Positions 1 to 7,914 of a stretch of DNA of 64,000 nt are shown piece after piece. Below the pieces are notes generated by a model. It was not told where the DNA came from and made no database searches. It saw nothing but the letters and a program-made list of their open reading frames with translations. This stretch comes from Prevotella sp. (GTDB lineage Bacteria > Bacteroidota > Bacteroidia > Bacteroidales > Bacteroidaceae): NCBI GenBank assembly GCA_017524385.1, contig JAFWSS010000161.1, positions 1-64,000 of the forward strand, read 5' to 3'. A program made the position numbers and the translations under genes. Numbering within the stretch: position 1 is the stretch's first letter; every line of letters starts with the position of its first letter.

Positions 1-130
1 AGGGGCATAAGCCTTTCATCTACAAATGCTTATGCCCCTACAGGGCGACTATGAACATCTTGACACCCAAGGCGTTGCCTTGGGCTATGTGCTTGCTGGC
101 CTTTCAGGCCGCCCTTCGGATACAAGCGGA
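1..130. repeat. REP-like cluster of three hairpins
   Basis: Three inverted repeats lie side by side. AGGGGCATAAGC (1-12) pairs with GCTTATGCCCCT (29-40); CCCAAGGC and GCCTTGGG flank a 3-nt loop near 67-85; GGCCT and AGGCC flank TTC near 99-112. The segment lies downstream of the DUF4421 gene and could act as its terminator, or be a dispersed palindromic repeat. No second copy was seen in this window, so the repeat interpretation is inference. Confidence 0.4.
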
Positions 131-184
131 TAATCATTTTAAATTTTTGCTATTGGAGAGATTTATTTCCACAGGCAATTCAAG

Positions 185-1174
185 TTAAAAACGCATGCCG
201 AAGAAGGTGCGGATGCGCCATTTGATGTTGTGCACGGCAAGCCTGTCCTCATTGCCGATGTTGGTGAAGTTGAACACCATGGAAAGGCCGAGGAACTTGT
301 TTCCCCACTGTCGTATGGCTGCACCTCGACCGGTGATGATGACTTCGGGGAAGTGGTAGTGCAGGGGAACGCGGATGTCGCCGAAGGTCATCGAGGTTTT
401 GCTATAGACGATGAACGTGGGCAGCGCGGAGATATGCAACAGCCATCCCTCCGAAGGCACGTAGTTGTAGCCATAACCCGCGCCAATGCCTATGTTTGTC
501 ATTTTCAATTGCATCTCCTGGTCCCACTTCAGCGTGGCATGCTGACCCTGGCCAGACGCTGCCAACAGGAAGCTGCCGGCGGAACGCTTCTGGATGTAAT
601 TCTGTGAGAAGGCGGCAGGGTAGGAGAAACGGCGGCTGTTGAACGCATAGTATGTGTTCACGTTCAGCGTCTTCACCGACAATATGTCGGCAGGCAACTC
701 GATGCGGTCCTGGCCGTCGGTTTCGTGCCAGCCAGTGAAGTTATGGGCATCCTGATAGATGAAGTCGAAACCGAATCGCTTGCCATAGGAGTTGAAGTTC
801 AACTCGTAGTCACGGTATTTTCCCATCATTTTGGCAGGATTGAGCGATGCGCTGAGCGAGAAGCCCAGGTAGCTCGCAGCCAAGCTGATGGTAGACTTGT
901 AGTCGGCTGTCATCTCTGCCGTGAGATGTTGCCCGTTGTCCATCGCCTCGGATTCGATCTTCGCCCCAGACACATTCAGCCGTGCCACGACGGTCCATTT
1001 CGTCTGCGGCCGGGAGATATAGGCGGTATCGAGGTCGCCCTTGATGCGATAGTATCGTGCAGCAAGGGCGCTGTCCACCTGCTCCCTCCTTTTCCTGTCT
1101 CGGCTTTGCGCCAGGGCTTCACTCGTAAGGGCGAAGATGACGGTGAGGAGTACCAACAGCCTGGCCAACTTCAT
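185..1174 (-). CDS. DUF4421-family secreted protein
   Basis: A 329-residue protein with a typical signal peptide (hydrophobic core at residues 5-20, cleavage probably after ALAQ). The mature part is rich in alternating hydrophobic residues and aromatic girdles and ends in a C-terminal Phe (GMRF), as expected for an outer-membrane or periplasmic beta-rich protein. It resembles the DUF4421 family of Bacteroidetes, whose function is unknown. The ATG is 8 bp downstream of the outer-membrane-factor remnant, so it is probably the last gene of the old efflux operon. Family assignment is from memory of the family pattern, without a search. Confidence 0.6.
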   Translation of the reverse strand: MKLARLLVLLTVIFALTSEALAQSRDRKRREQVDSALAARYYRIKGDLDTAYISRPQTKWTVVARLNVSGAKIESEAMDNGQHLTAEMTADYKSTISLAASYLGFSLSASLNPAKMMGKYRDYELNFNSYGKRFGFDFIYQDAHNFTGWHETDGQDRIELPADILSVKTLNVNTYYAFNSRRFSYPAAFSQNYIQKRSAGSFLLAASGQGQHATLKWDQEMQLKMTNIGIGAGYGYNYVPSEGWLLHISALPTFIVYSKTSMTFGDIRVPLHYHFPEVIITGRGAAIRQWGNKFLGLSMVFNFTNIGNEDRLAVHNIKWRIRTFFGMRF

Positions 1175-1182
1175 GTCAAAAC

Positions 1183-1926
1183 CTATTTTGTCGCACCACC
1201 GAGGGCGATGTAGAGGGCGATGACGGCCTGTGCACCATTGTACATGTTCATCGCCTCACTGAGTTGGGCGTTGAGGAGGGACTCCTGGGCGGTAAGCACT
1301 TCGAGATAGTTGGATTTGCCGTTGTCTATCAGTTCGTGAGTGCCGAAATAGGCTTCGCGCAGCACTTCCACTTGCCTATGGTAGTAGGCATGTTTCTCAC
1401 GCGCCGCCTGACAGTCTGCCAACGCTTCGTTCACTTGGTTGCCGGCGTCAATGACAGTCTGCACGTACTTGCGTTGCAGGTCTTCCTCTGTGAGTTGGGC
1501 AATCCTGTGGTTGGCCTTGATGGTGCCGCGTGCAAAGATGGGCTGTGTGAGTTGGGCCACGGCGTTGAGCAATATCTTGCCGGGGTTCACTGTGCCTTCC
1601 CTGTTGGTCCATCCCACAACACCCTGCAAGGTGACGTTGGGGAAGAATGCCGCGCGAGCGGCCTGTGTGTTGTAGAAAGCTTCCTCCATGGCGAAATTGG
1701 CCATTCGGATGTCGGGGCGTTTTTGAAGTGCTTCGGCGGGAACACCAATCTTGATGAACTTCGTGTCAAACATCCTTTGTCCTGTCGTGGAGTCAGAACT
1801 TTCTGTCAGGGCGGCACTGCCCCATTGGCTGCGCTCGATGTGTTGAGGCGTTTCAGCCAGCAGACGGCAAAGGGCGTTCTCCACACTGCGTATGTTGCGG
1901 CGGATATCTACAATCTGCGTCTTCAC
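1183..1926 (-). pseudogene. C-terminal half of a TolC/NodT-type outer-membrane efflux protein
   Basis: The 247-residue ORF matches only the second repeat of the RND outer-membrane factor family: GVPAEALQKRPDIR followed by ARAAFFPNVTLQG, then the long helical hairpin ending in NYLEVLTAQESLLNAQ. Intact family members are about 450-480 residues with a lipoprotein signal; both the signal and the first repeat are missing. The only available start is a GTG that overlaps the stop of the adaptor fragment upstream, in a different frame. It can still be translated by coupling, but it lacks its export signal, so it is almost certainly non-functional. See the finding on the collapsed efflux operon. Confidence 0.8.
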
Positions 1927-2279
1927 ACTAGGGCGGCTTGTAAGTTGGCTTGGGCGGCTTGAAGGTTAGCCTGTGCTGACTCCAATTCATGCTGTGCATT
2001 ACGGGAGTCGATGATGAAGAGCGTCTGGCCTCTGCTCACTTGTTGACCTTCGCTCACACAGATTTTCATCAGCTGCCCACTGGTCTGTGGAGAGATGGTC
2101 ACATCGGCTTGTCCCTTCAACTTTGCGCTGAACTTCATAGGCAAGACGATGTCGGTCTCCTCAACGGTCAATGTTTCAAACGATGAAGGCGTTTCCTTAG
2201 GAATGTCAATCCCGCAGGATGCCAGACCAAAGGTTAGAAAGAGCATAAATGCCCATTTTGTCACATCTCTTCGTTCCAT
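1923..2279 (-). pseudogene. N-terminal fragment of an RND efflux periplasmic adaptor (AcrA/MexA-like)
   Basis: Starting at the ATG at 2279 (MERRDVTKW), the product has a lipoprotein signal with lipobox LASC, then the first half of a biotinyl/lipoyl-like domain (TISPQTSGQLMKICVSEGQQ) and the first coiled-coil helix (ELESAQANLQAAQANLQ), ending at ALV after 118 residues. Family members run to about 350-400 residues. The second helix, the other half of the lipoyl domain, the beta-barrel and the membrane-proximal domain are missing. It stops exactly where outer-membrane-factor sequence begins. The ORF can be extended upstream to 2336, but the lipobox fixes the start at 2279. Confidence 0.8.
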
Positions 2280-2673
2280 TTCTTTTCCGGTTTTATTTTG
2301 GTTGTTACTTGTTTCTTGGCCAATGCCTCGCACCACTTTTGATTTAAGGTGTTCTTAAGCTTCCTTATATTCAGAGAGTTGTGCTATTCCTGCACCATAA
2401 GGGCATTTTGTTTTCCTTTATAGTGTAAAGAATTATTCGACACACGTAGCAAAGGTAGTAATAAAAATGAGAATGTCTTCTTTTTTTGTCTTTTTTTTTA
2501 GTTGCAAAATTCATGATATAAGCAAGTGTTATTTTATTGTTGTTCAAGTGCAAAGATAAGGTCGTTTCTCGCTTACCCGGTAGTTTCACGTGTTTTTTTC
2601 TCCTATTCGTAGCGACACTTAACCTCATATGCGACAAATAAGCTTTCCACCTGCAAAATTTGTCGTGTCGGTG
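2280..2673. other. Intergenic region upstream of the efflux remnant
   Basis: About 390 bp, AT-rich, without a convincing gene on either strand. The only element recognised is the -7 box at 2450-2457. A reading frame on the minus strand here has low-complexity lysine/asparagine composition and no family signature. Confidence 0.5.
2450..2457 (-). promoter_or_regulatory. Bacteroidetes -7 promoter box
   Basis: TACCTTTG on the minus strand fits TAnnTTTG. It would start transcription near 2443 and give the adaptor remnant a leader of about 160 nt. Confidence 0.5.
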
Positions 2674-3156
2674 TTAATTGTGCTTTTCCATTTCCAACAG
2701 CCATGCTTTCTTGTCGATGCCGCCTGCATAACCCGTCAACGAACCGCCTGTGCCTACAACGCGGTGACAGGGAATGATAAGAGAAATGCTGTTGTGTCCC
2801 ACTGCTCCACCAATGGCTTGCGCTGACCTGCAACCAAGTCGCAGGGCAATGTCGCCGTAGGTCATCGTTTGACCGAAAGGAATCTCCAAAAGTGTCTGCC
2901 ATACCCGTTTGCGGAAGTCGCTGCCACGCATTGCAATGGGTGGGGTGAAGTCGGGAGCCTTGCCGCTGAAAAATATGTCGAGCCAGCGACGGGTTTCTGC
3001 GAATAGGGGAAGGTCGGGCCGCTCCTCCTGTTCCATGGCGAGTGTGTCGGCAAAGTATTTCTGTCCGTCAAACCAAAGGCCGGCGATGGCCTTGCCGTCG
3101 GAGGCCATCGTGATGTCGCCAATGGGCGACGAATAGTGTGCTGTGTAGTCCATCAT
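2674..3156 (-). CDS. ogt: Methylated-DNA--protein-cysteine S-methyltransferase
   Basis: A suicide DNA-repair protein that moves the alkyl group from O6-alkylguanine (or O4-alkylthymine) to its own cysteine. The C-terminal domain holds the active-site motif IPCHRV (around residue 130), preceded by the Asn hinge (GGAVGHNSISLI) and the helix-turn-helix FGQTMTYGDIALRLG. The N-terminal domain (residues 1-70) is the usual poorly conserved fold. At 160 residues it is normal for the Ogt class. The start is MMDYTAHY at 3156: the longer frame begins at a TTG that coincides with the predicted transcription start. The gene has its own promoter and stands alone. Confidence 0.93.
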   Translation of the reverse strand: MMDYTAHYSSPIGDITMASDGKAIAGLWFDGQKYFADTLAMEQEERPDLPLFAETRRWLDIFFSGKAPDFTPPIAMRGSDFRKRVWQTLLEIPFGQTMTYGDIALRLGCRSAQAIGGAVGHNSISLIIPCHRVVGTGGSLTGYAGGIDKKAWLLEMEKHN

Positions 3157-3178
3157 AATAAAAACAACCAATGTCGTG

Positions 3179-3186
3179 CAAAGGTA
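3179..3186 (-). promoter_or_regulatory. Bacteroidetes -7 promoter box for ogt
   Basis: TACCTTTG on the minus strand, 23 bp upstream of the ogt ATG, implying a leader of about 15 nt. Confidence 0.6.
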
Positions 3187-3368
3187 AACTTTTTTTCGTT
3201 TTTAATGGTGAATCAAGCAAATATTTGTGTTTTGTCTGGAAAAAATAGTTCACTTTTTTGTAGGTTTGGGCAACCAGCGCAATGATAAATAATATGCTGA
3301 TAAATAATCTTTTGCTTGACATGGCTGACTTGGAGTGTGGGTATGTGTCTCTGTGGACATACATTAAT

Positions 3369-3660
3369 AAGTAGGTATTCAAAATTATCTAAATATTTCC
3401 TATTTGTAGGTGCATATAGTCTTTTATGTCTCTTTGGCGCATGTTTTCCTCTCATTCTCAGATTCCCGAGCAAGCTCGCCTACCCGTAGCCTTTTACATA
3501 GTCCACCATGCTCCACTGGATTGCATCCTACAATTCTTTCGCTCGGCATAGTTCATGCAAGCATGACTCTGCACTCGCTTAATCGAATTGTTCGTCTGAA
3601 AGCAAAATCTGCATCCAAATAGATCATAAAATACTATTATCTAATTTTGAACACCTACTT
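3369..3660 (+). mobile_element. MITE-like element, long copy (292 bp)
   Basis: The ends are near-perfect inverted repeats: AAGTAGGTATTCAAAATTA on the left and, read from the right, AAGTAGGTGTTCAAAATTA (18 of 19 identical). Both ends are flanked by TA, which would fit a TA target duplication as in IS630/Tc1-type elements. No transposase is encoded, so the element would be non-autonomous. A 74-bp copy with the same ends and the same subterminal TTGTAGGTG lies at 43719-43792. The extra internal 200 bp or so of this copy shows no coding signature. Element family is inferred. Confidence 0.6.
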
Positions 3661-3724
3661 ATGTGTCCGAAATACTTTTTTCTCATTTTTTCCAATTCAC
3701 CTGTCATGAATACAAAAAATTGAT

Positions 3725-3732
3725 TATCTTTG
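3725..3732 (+). promoter_or_regulatory. Bacteroidetes -7 promoter box
   Basis: TATCTTTG, 25 bp upstream of the ATG at 3758; leader about 18-20 nt. Confidence 0.65.
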
Positions 3733-3757
3733 CGAAAATATTAAATCATCAAGCATT

Positions 3758-4441
3758 ATGAGAAAAAGCTTCATCACCATCCTTGTTGCCTTCGCCGCAC
3801 TGCCAGCCACCCATGCGCAAGAAAAGGTTATCAGTCCCCAAAGCATCACCCCGATGCCGAAAATCACAGTGGAGAAATGGGAAAAACTCTCCAACCAATA
3901 TGGAGATGATTCTGAGGAGCTAAGGAGATATGGCAACGTCACCATCTACGACGATTTGTACAGCGGCAAATGCAGTTGGTACTGCGGTGGAGAAGTGAAG
4001 AGCATCTCTGCATCAAGCTGTCTGTCTCCCAACAACAAGTTTGACTACAAGGGCGAGAACGCCCACGATTTCAGCCATGAGAGCGTGTGGGCCACAAAGG
4101 GCAAGGGCATTGGCGAGAGCCTGACCTACACGTTCGAAGGGAAATGCCCTCGCATCACAACAGTGAACATCCTCAACGGCCATGTCAAGTCGGAGAAGGC
4201 GTGGCAAGCCAACTCACGCGTGAAGAAACTGCGCGTATGGTACAACAACCAGCCTTATGCCATCCTCGCCTTGGAGGACAGCCGCACTCTCCAGAGCTTC
4301 GATGTCGGCATTCTTGGCTACAACGACGCCGCAAAGCCCGACTGGACACTGAAATTCGAGATTCTGGAAGTCTATCCCGGTTCGAAATATGGCGACACCG
4401 TCATCGCAGAACTGTATTTTGACGGAATCGACGTGCATTGA
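3758..4441 (+). CDS. Secreted NADase-type glycan-binding-domain protein
   Basis: A 227-residue protein with a clear signal peptide (MRKSFITILVAFAALPATHA). After a short N-terminal part with CSWYCGG (possibly a disulfide), residues 95-225 show the pattern I associate with NADase-type glycan-binding or discoidin-like domains: KGKGIGESLTYTF, then NGHVKSEKAWQANSRVKKLR, then LEDSRTLQSFDVG. These domains bind carbohydrate and are often the only domain of small Bacteroidetes exported proteins. No catalytic domain is present. It is monocistronic with its own promoter. The family call is by pattern memory; the exact ligand is unknown. Confidence 0.65.
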   Translation: MRKSFITILVAFAALPATHAQEKVISPQSITPMPKITVEKWEKLSNQYGDDSEELRRYGNVTIYDDLYSGKCSWYCGGEVKSISASSCLSPNNKFDYKGENAHDFSHESVWATKGKGIGESLTYTFEGKCPRITTVNILNGHVKSEKAWQANSRVKKLRVWYNNQPYAILALEDSRTLQSFDVGILGYNDAAKPDWTLKFEILEVYPGSKYGDTVIAELYFDGIDVH

Positions 4442-4574
4442 CCTTTGATAGGGGAGAGTTAACCGAGCATAAGTATATAGAGATAAACAGTAAAATCAAG
4501 ACAAGCTTTTTGATCCGCAGGACTTTAGCTTTTACGCTATGCGGAAATTTGTACAACAAAAACACTCTTATCTA

Positions 4575-5309
4575 ATGGCAACAAGACGAAAAATCGTGGT
4601 ACTCACTGGCGCGGGTATCAGCAGGGAGAGTGGAGTACCCACGTTCCGTGATACAAATGGAATGTGGAAGAAATATGACGCCATGAAACTGGCAAGTGTG
4701 GATGGCTTCAATGAGGATCCTCAGGCAGTGCTCGACTTCTACAATGCCCGAAGGAAAAACCTCTTGGAGGTGGAACCCAACCATGCACACAAGATGCTGG
4801 CGGAATTGGAGAAATACCATGACGTGGCTATTGTCACGCAGAATGTGGACGACTTGCATGAGAGGGCTGGAAGCAGCCGTGTCATACATCTGCATGGCGA
4901 ATTGAAAAAAGTGACCTCTTCGCTCAACAGGTTTGCCTCCGACTGTATCAAGGAATATCCACTTGATGTGCCGATAAGATTGGGCGACAAGGCAGCCGAT
5001 GGTTCACAGATGCGACCCTTTATCGTATGGTTTGGCGAATATCTAGGACCTGAAGCGGAACAGGCGGTCATCCTGACTGAGAATGCCGACATCTTCGTGG
5101 TCATCGGCACGTCATTGGTGGTCTATCCTGCTGCCGGACTGGTGAACTATGCCAAATCTGATATACCCAAGTTCCTCATTGACCCAGGAGATATGGAGGA
5201 CAGGCTTCCCCAAGGTTTCCATCATATACAAAAAACGGCGGTGGAGGGCATCGACATCTTGTTGGAGGAAATCAGCCCACTTCTCACCACCCCAAACGAC
5301 GTTTTTTAA
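4575..5309 (+). CDS. cobB: NAD-dependent protein deacylase, sirtuin (Sir2) family
   Basis: Removes acetyl or other acyl groups from protein lysines, consuming NAD+ and giving nicotinamide and O-acyl-ADP-ribose. Seen: NAD-binding GAGISRESGVPTFRD (residues 12-26), TQNVDDLH (about 90-97), the catalytic His in HLHGE (about 108), and the Rossmann segment IGTSLVVYPAAG. The four zinc cysteines are absent, as in class III bacterial sirtuins with reduced or lost zinc ribbons. The 244-residue start at 4575 (MATRRKIVVLTG) puts the first beta strand at the N-terminus; the frame extends 12 codons further up without family similarity. The product is cytoplasmic. Confidence 0.9.
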   Translation: MATRRKIVVLTGAGISRESGVPTFRDTNGMWKKYDAMKLASVDGFNEDPQAVLDFYNARRKNLLEVEPNHAHKMLAELEKYHDVAIVTQNVDDLHERAGSSRVIHLHGELKKVTSSLNRFASDCIKEYPLDVPIRLGDKAADGSQMRPFIVWFGEYLGPEAEQAVILTENADIFVVIGTSLVVYPAAGLVNYAKSDIPKFLIDPGDMEDRLPQGFHHIQKTAVEGIDILLEEISPLLTTPNDVF

Positions 5310-5410
5310 CATATAATGACCGTGTAATAGGTCATGTAATTATCGTATAATTGAAATATGAATGGCGGTGCATCATTCGGTGCAACGCCATCATTATCCG
5401 TTTTTCGTAG

Positions 5411-5434
5411 GCGCCGGTTTTGCCGGCGCTTTCC
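5411..5434 (+). terminator. Hairpin terminator after the sirtuin gene
   Basis: GCGCCGG (5411-5417) and CCGGCGC (5423-5429) with a TTTTG loop, followed by a short T-rich tract. It lies between the convergent sirtuin and symporter genes. Confidence 0.6.
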
Positions 5435-5446
5435 ATTACACTAATC

Positions 5447-5492
5447 TTCAATTTTCAATCTTCAATCTTCAATTTTCAATCTTCAATTTTCA
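5447..5492. repeat. Tandem repeat family A (ATTGAAGATTGAAA units)
   Basis: Alternating TCTTCAAT and TTTTCAAT units. Read on the minus strand, the array encodes the last residues of the symporter (KIED) and supplies its TGA stop codon. The same unit array occurs inside carB (22105-22145) and between dapF and dapL (36915-36994). Confidence 0.8.
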
Positions 5493-6672
5493 CCGTGTCC
5501 TTGTTCACCATCGTAGCCACGCAGGAGTCCGACCATACGTTTTCGGCGGTTTCTACCATGTCGATGATGGTGTAGATGGGTAGGATGATACCCAAGACGG
5601 CCACGGGCGCACCTATACCCGACATCAGCGAAAGGGTGAGGAAATAGCAGCCCATAGGAACACCTGCATTGCCTACGGCGGAGATGACAGAGATGAACAA
5701 CCATGGCAGGATGGTGCCCACTGTGATGGGTGTTCCTCCGTTCTGCATCACGAAGAGTGAGGTGACGAGGATGAAGGCGGCGCATCCGTTCATGTTGATG
5801 GTGGTGCAGATGGGTAACACGAAACGTGCCACGCTCTTCCGTATGCCGAGGCGGTTTTCCGCTGTTTCCATCGTTACGGGGAGAGTAGCGGCGCTGCTCT
5901 TGGTGAAGAGTGCCATCAACACGGCGGGCATCATCCTGCCAAGGACATGTATGGGGTTCAGGCCTCGTGCCAGCAGGAAGAGGGGGAGGACGACAAAGAA
6001 CTGTATGACATTGCCACCCAGCACCACCAAGACATATTTGCCAATGGAATCGGCCACCACGCCCGCCGACACCTGTGCCGACAGTTGGGCGGAGAAGGCG
6101 ACGATGCCAAGGGGTAGCATCCATATCAAGCCACGGATGAGCAGGTGGAGCAGTTCCTGAAGACCGAGAAAACCCTTTACGACGACGGCCTTGTTCTCCG
6201 ACTCAGGCAGTTTCGACAGTCCGATGCCGATGGCGAATGCCAACAAGAGCAGCGAGAGGACGTTCCCTTCGAGGAAGGGTTTGATGATGTTGTCGGGGAT
6301 GACGCTGAGGATGTGGTCGGCATACGACAATGCAGGTGCTTCGACAGTCTCCCCGCCTTGGACGACTGTTTCCGCTGGCAGGTTGCCGGGTGCTATCAGC
6401 ATATAGAGTAGGGCGCCCACGGCAGCGGCGGCGAAGGTGGTGAGCAACGTGTAGGTCAGTGTGCGCCCGAAGATTTTCCCATAGCCTTTTGAACCGAAGG
6501 AAGCCAAGGTGGTGATGACAGCCAATACGATGGTGGGCACAGCCAATAGTTGGAACAGCCGGGTATAGACCGTCGCCACGAATGTCATCAGTTGGTCGAG
6601 CCACGATATTCCTAACATTCCCAATATGACACCCATAACAAGAGCGCCTATCCAAATGATGGTTCTTTTCAT
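5476..6672 (-). CDS. Dicarboxylate/amino acid:cation symporter (SDF/DAACS family)
   Basis: An inner-membrane secondary transporter that couples uptake of dicarboxylates or acidic amino acids to Na+ or H+. The 398-residue protein has about eight hydrophobic segments and the two family re-entrant motifs: TKSSAATLPVTMETAENRLG (the serine-rich hairpin HP1) and TINMNGCAAFI (TM7; the usual form is NMDGTA, so the Asp-to-Asn and Thr-to-Cys changes may alter cation or substrate choice). The start is MKRTIIWIG at 6672, chosen because upstream in-frame sequence covers the promoter. The last codons lie in repeat family A. Confidence 0.85.
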   Translation of the reverse strand: MKRTIIWIGALVMGVILGMLGISWLDQLMTFVATVYTRLFQLLAVPTIVLAVITTLASFGSKGYGKIFGRTLTYTLLTTFAAAAVGALLYMLIAPGNLPAETVVQGGETVEAPALSYADHILSVIPDNIIKPFLEGNVLSLLLLAFAIGIGLSKLPESENKAVVVKGFLGLQELLHLLIRGLIWMLPLGIVAFSAQLSAQVSAGVVADSIGKYVLVVLGGNVIQFFVVLPLFLLARGLNPIHVLGRMMPAVLMALFTKSSAATLPVTMETAENRLGIRKSVARFVLPICTTINMNGCAAFILVTSLFVMQNGGTPITVGTILPWLFISVISAVGNAGVPMGCYFLTLSLMSGIGAPVAVLGIILPIYTIIDMVETAENVWSDSCVATMVNKDTVKIED

Positions 6673-6734
6673 ACGTTCAGATTTTGATTGAGATTCCTTT
6701 CCTTCATCGGGAGGGTCAGATGCATATGCTTTTG

Positions 6735-6742
6735 CAAAGATA
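6735..6742 (-). promoter_or_regulatory. Bacteroidetes -7 promoter box for the symporter
   Basis: TATCTTTG on the minus strand, 63 bp upstream of the symporter ATG at 6672. Confidence 0.6.
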
Positions 6743-6823
6743 GTGCATGCCTGACACAATACAAAATAAAATCGACCTTTTTCATCGCCTTTCACGCTTG
6801 TTTCACATGGAAAACCGTATGGT

Positions 6824-6961
6824 TCAGAGGGAGGCAAAGACCTTCCTCACTTCCTCGTTCGGGAATCCCAGCGTATAGAGGTCATCCTCCTCGTCGTAGG
6901 ACTTGATGGTAAGGTAGCCGCTCTGGTAGAGCACAGGCAGCGGGGCCGAAATAGTTGTGAT
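6824..6961 (-). pseudogene. Remnant of an AAA-ATPase/PD-(D/E)XK nuclease-like gene
   Basis: Translated on the minus strand with TGA at 6824-6826, about 45 residues read [20 protein letters not shown], then [15 protein letters not shown]. This is the linker region, between ATPase and nuclease domains, of the widespread Bacteroidetes 'AAA-ATPase-like plus DUF1703 nuclease' proteins of about 500-580 residues. Sequence before and after is lost; an in-frame stop lies immediately upstream (6962-6964). The piece abuts the promoter of the next gene. The call rests on motif memory. Confidence 0.6.
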
Positions 6962-6991
6962 TCAGGGAGTCGATAATACAAAAACTTTTTG

Positions 6992-6999
6992 TATATTTG
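6992..6999 (+). promoter_or_regulatory. Bacteroidetes -7 promoter box
   Basis: TATATTTG on the plus strand. Transcription would begin near 7006, about 230 nt before the flavodoxin-family ATG at 7237; nothing closer fits the consensus. The long leader contains the palindrome GTAGGCCTAC near 7071-7080 but no riboswitch that I recognise. Confidence 0.5.
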
Positions 7000-7236
7000 C
7001 ACCACGAAAGTGTGTCACGAGAACAATCGGCCGTTTGTAGGGTCGTAGTTCGTAACTTCAGAAGAGATGGTAGTAGGCCTACCGCATACGGTGTACAGGC
7101 ACTGTTTGCAAACCACTTCATGCGGTTTTTCTCATTGTGCCCAGAGTGCATACATGGAGAAAGCAGGATTGAACTTTCTGACGAGGTGGCTTCATACTTA
7201 CGAAAAAACAACCATACAAAGCATCATTTTTCGCCT

Positions 7237-7854
7237 ATGAGAGTATTATTGATCAACGGCAGCCCGAAAGAGAACGGTAACACATACCTTGCACTCAGCG
7301 AGGTTGCCAAGACCTTGAACACCGAAGGTGTTGAAACGAAAATCATCAGCATCGGCAAACAAGCCGTACAAGGCTGCATCGCTTGTGGCTGGTGCGGAAG
7401 GTTGGGCAAATGCACGTTCAATGACGACCTTTACTACAAAGTATGGAGAGCCGTCAAGGACGGCGTTGACGGCCTTGTCATCGGCTCTCCTGTCTATTAC
7501 GGCGGGCCTAACGGATCTCTTTGCGCCTTGCTCGACCGTGTGTTCTACTCGATGGGGAATATGCTGCAATACAAGCCAGGGGCAAGCGTTGTCGTATGCC
7601 GCAGAGGCGGTGCATCAGCCGCCTTTGACCGCTTAAACAAGTATTTCACCATTATGAACATGCCAGTCGTCAGTTCGCAGTATTGGAATATGGCCTATGG
7701 TCACACATCCGGACAGGTGGCTTTGGACGAGGAAGGCATGCAGACCATGCGCACCCTCGGACGAAACATGGCATGGATGCTCAAAAGGCTGAACGTCGCC
7801 GAGGATGGCCACCCCCGACAGGAGAGGCCGACATGGACCAACTTCATCAAATGA
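7237..7854 (+). CDS. Flavodoxin-family protein with iron-sulfur-flavoprotein motif
   Basis: A 205-residue cytoplasmic flavoprotein. The N-terminal LLINGSPKENGNTYLAL is the FMN phosphate-binding loop of NADPH-dependent FMN reductases and flavodoxins. Residues 47-58 read CIACGWCGRLGKC, a C-x2-C-x2-C-x5-C spacing that fits the iron-sulfur flavoprotein (Isf) motif C-x2-C-x2-C-x4-7-C for a 4Fe-4S cluster. GSPVYYGGPNGS is the second FMN loop. A redox role is expected; the partner is unknown. The ATG at 7237 gives a full N-terminal strand; the in-frame extension upstream covers the leader. A damaged duplicate of part of this gene lies at 17644-17706. Confidence 0.85.
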   Translation: MRVLLINGSPKENGNTYLALSEVAKTLNTEGVETKIISIGKQAVQGCIACGWCGRLGKCTFNDDLYYKVWRAVKDGVDGLVIGSPVYYGGPNGSLCALLDRVFYSMGNMLQYKPGASVVVCRRGGASAAFDRLNKYFTIMNMPVVSSQYWNMAYGHTSGQVALDEEGMQTMRTLGRNMAWMLKRLNVAEDGHPRQERPTWTNFIK

Positions 7855-7914
7855 CGAGCAGCAACCGGCGTGCATATCCCTTCACCGCCCCCCTTAACGC
7901 GCCATCGTCGTTAC

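Larger units (their letters stand above)
3187..3757. other. Long intergenic region holding a MITE-like element
   Basis: This 570-bp gap between divergent genes contains the MITE-like element at 3369-3660 and, at its right end, the promoter of the gene at 3758. The remaining sequence is AT-rich, without recognised genes. Confidence 0.6.

Noticed and set aside
2371..2637. Small minus-strand ORF rich in Lys/Asn
   Set aside because: Low-complexity AT-rich translation, crossing the promoter box, with no family signature.
6838..7236. Longer coding start for the flavodoxin gene (to 6997)
   Set aside because: The extension overlaps the -7 box region, has no family similarity, and the FMN loop needs the start at 7237.
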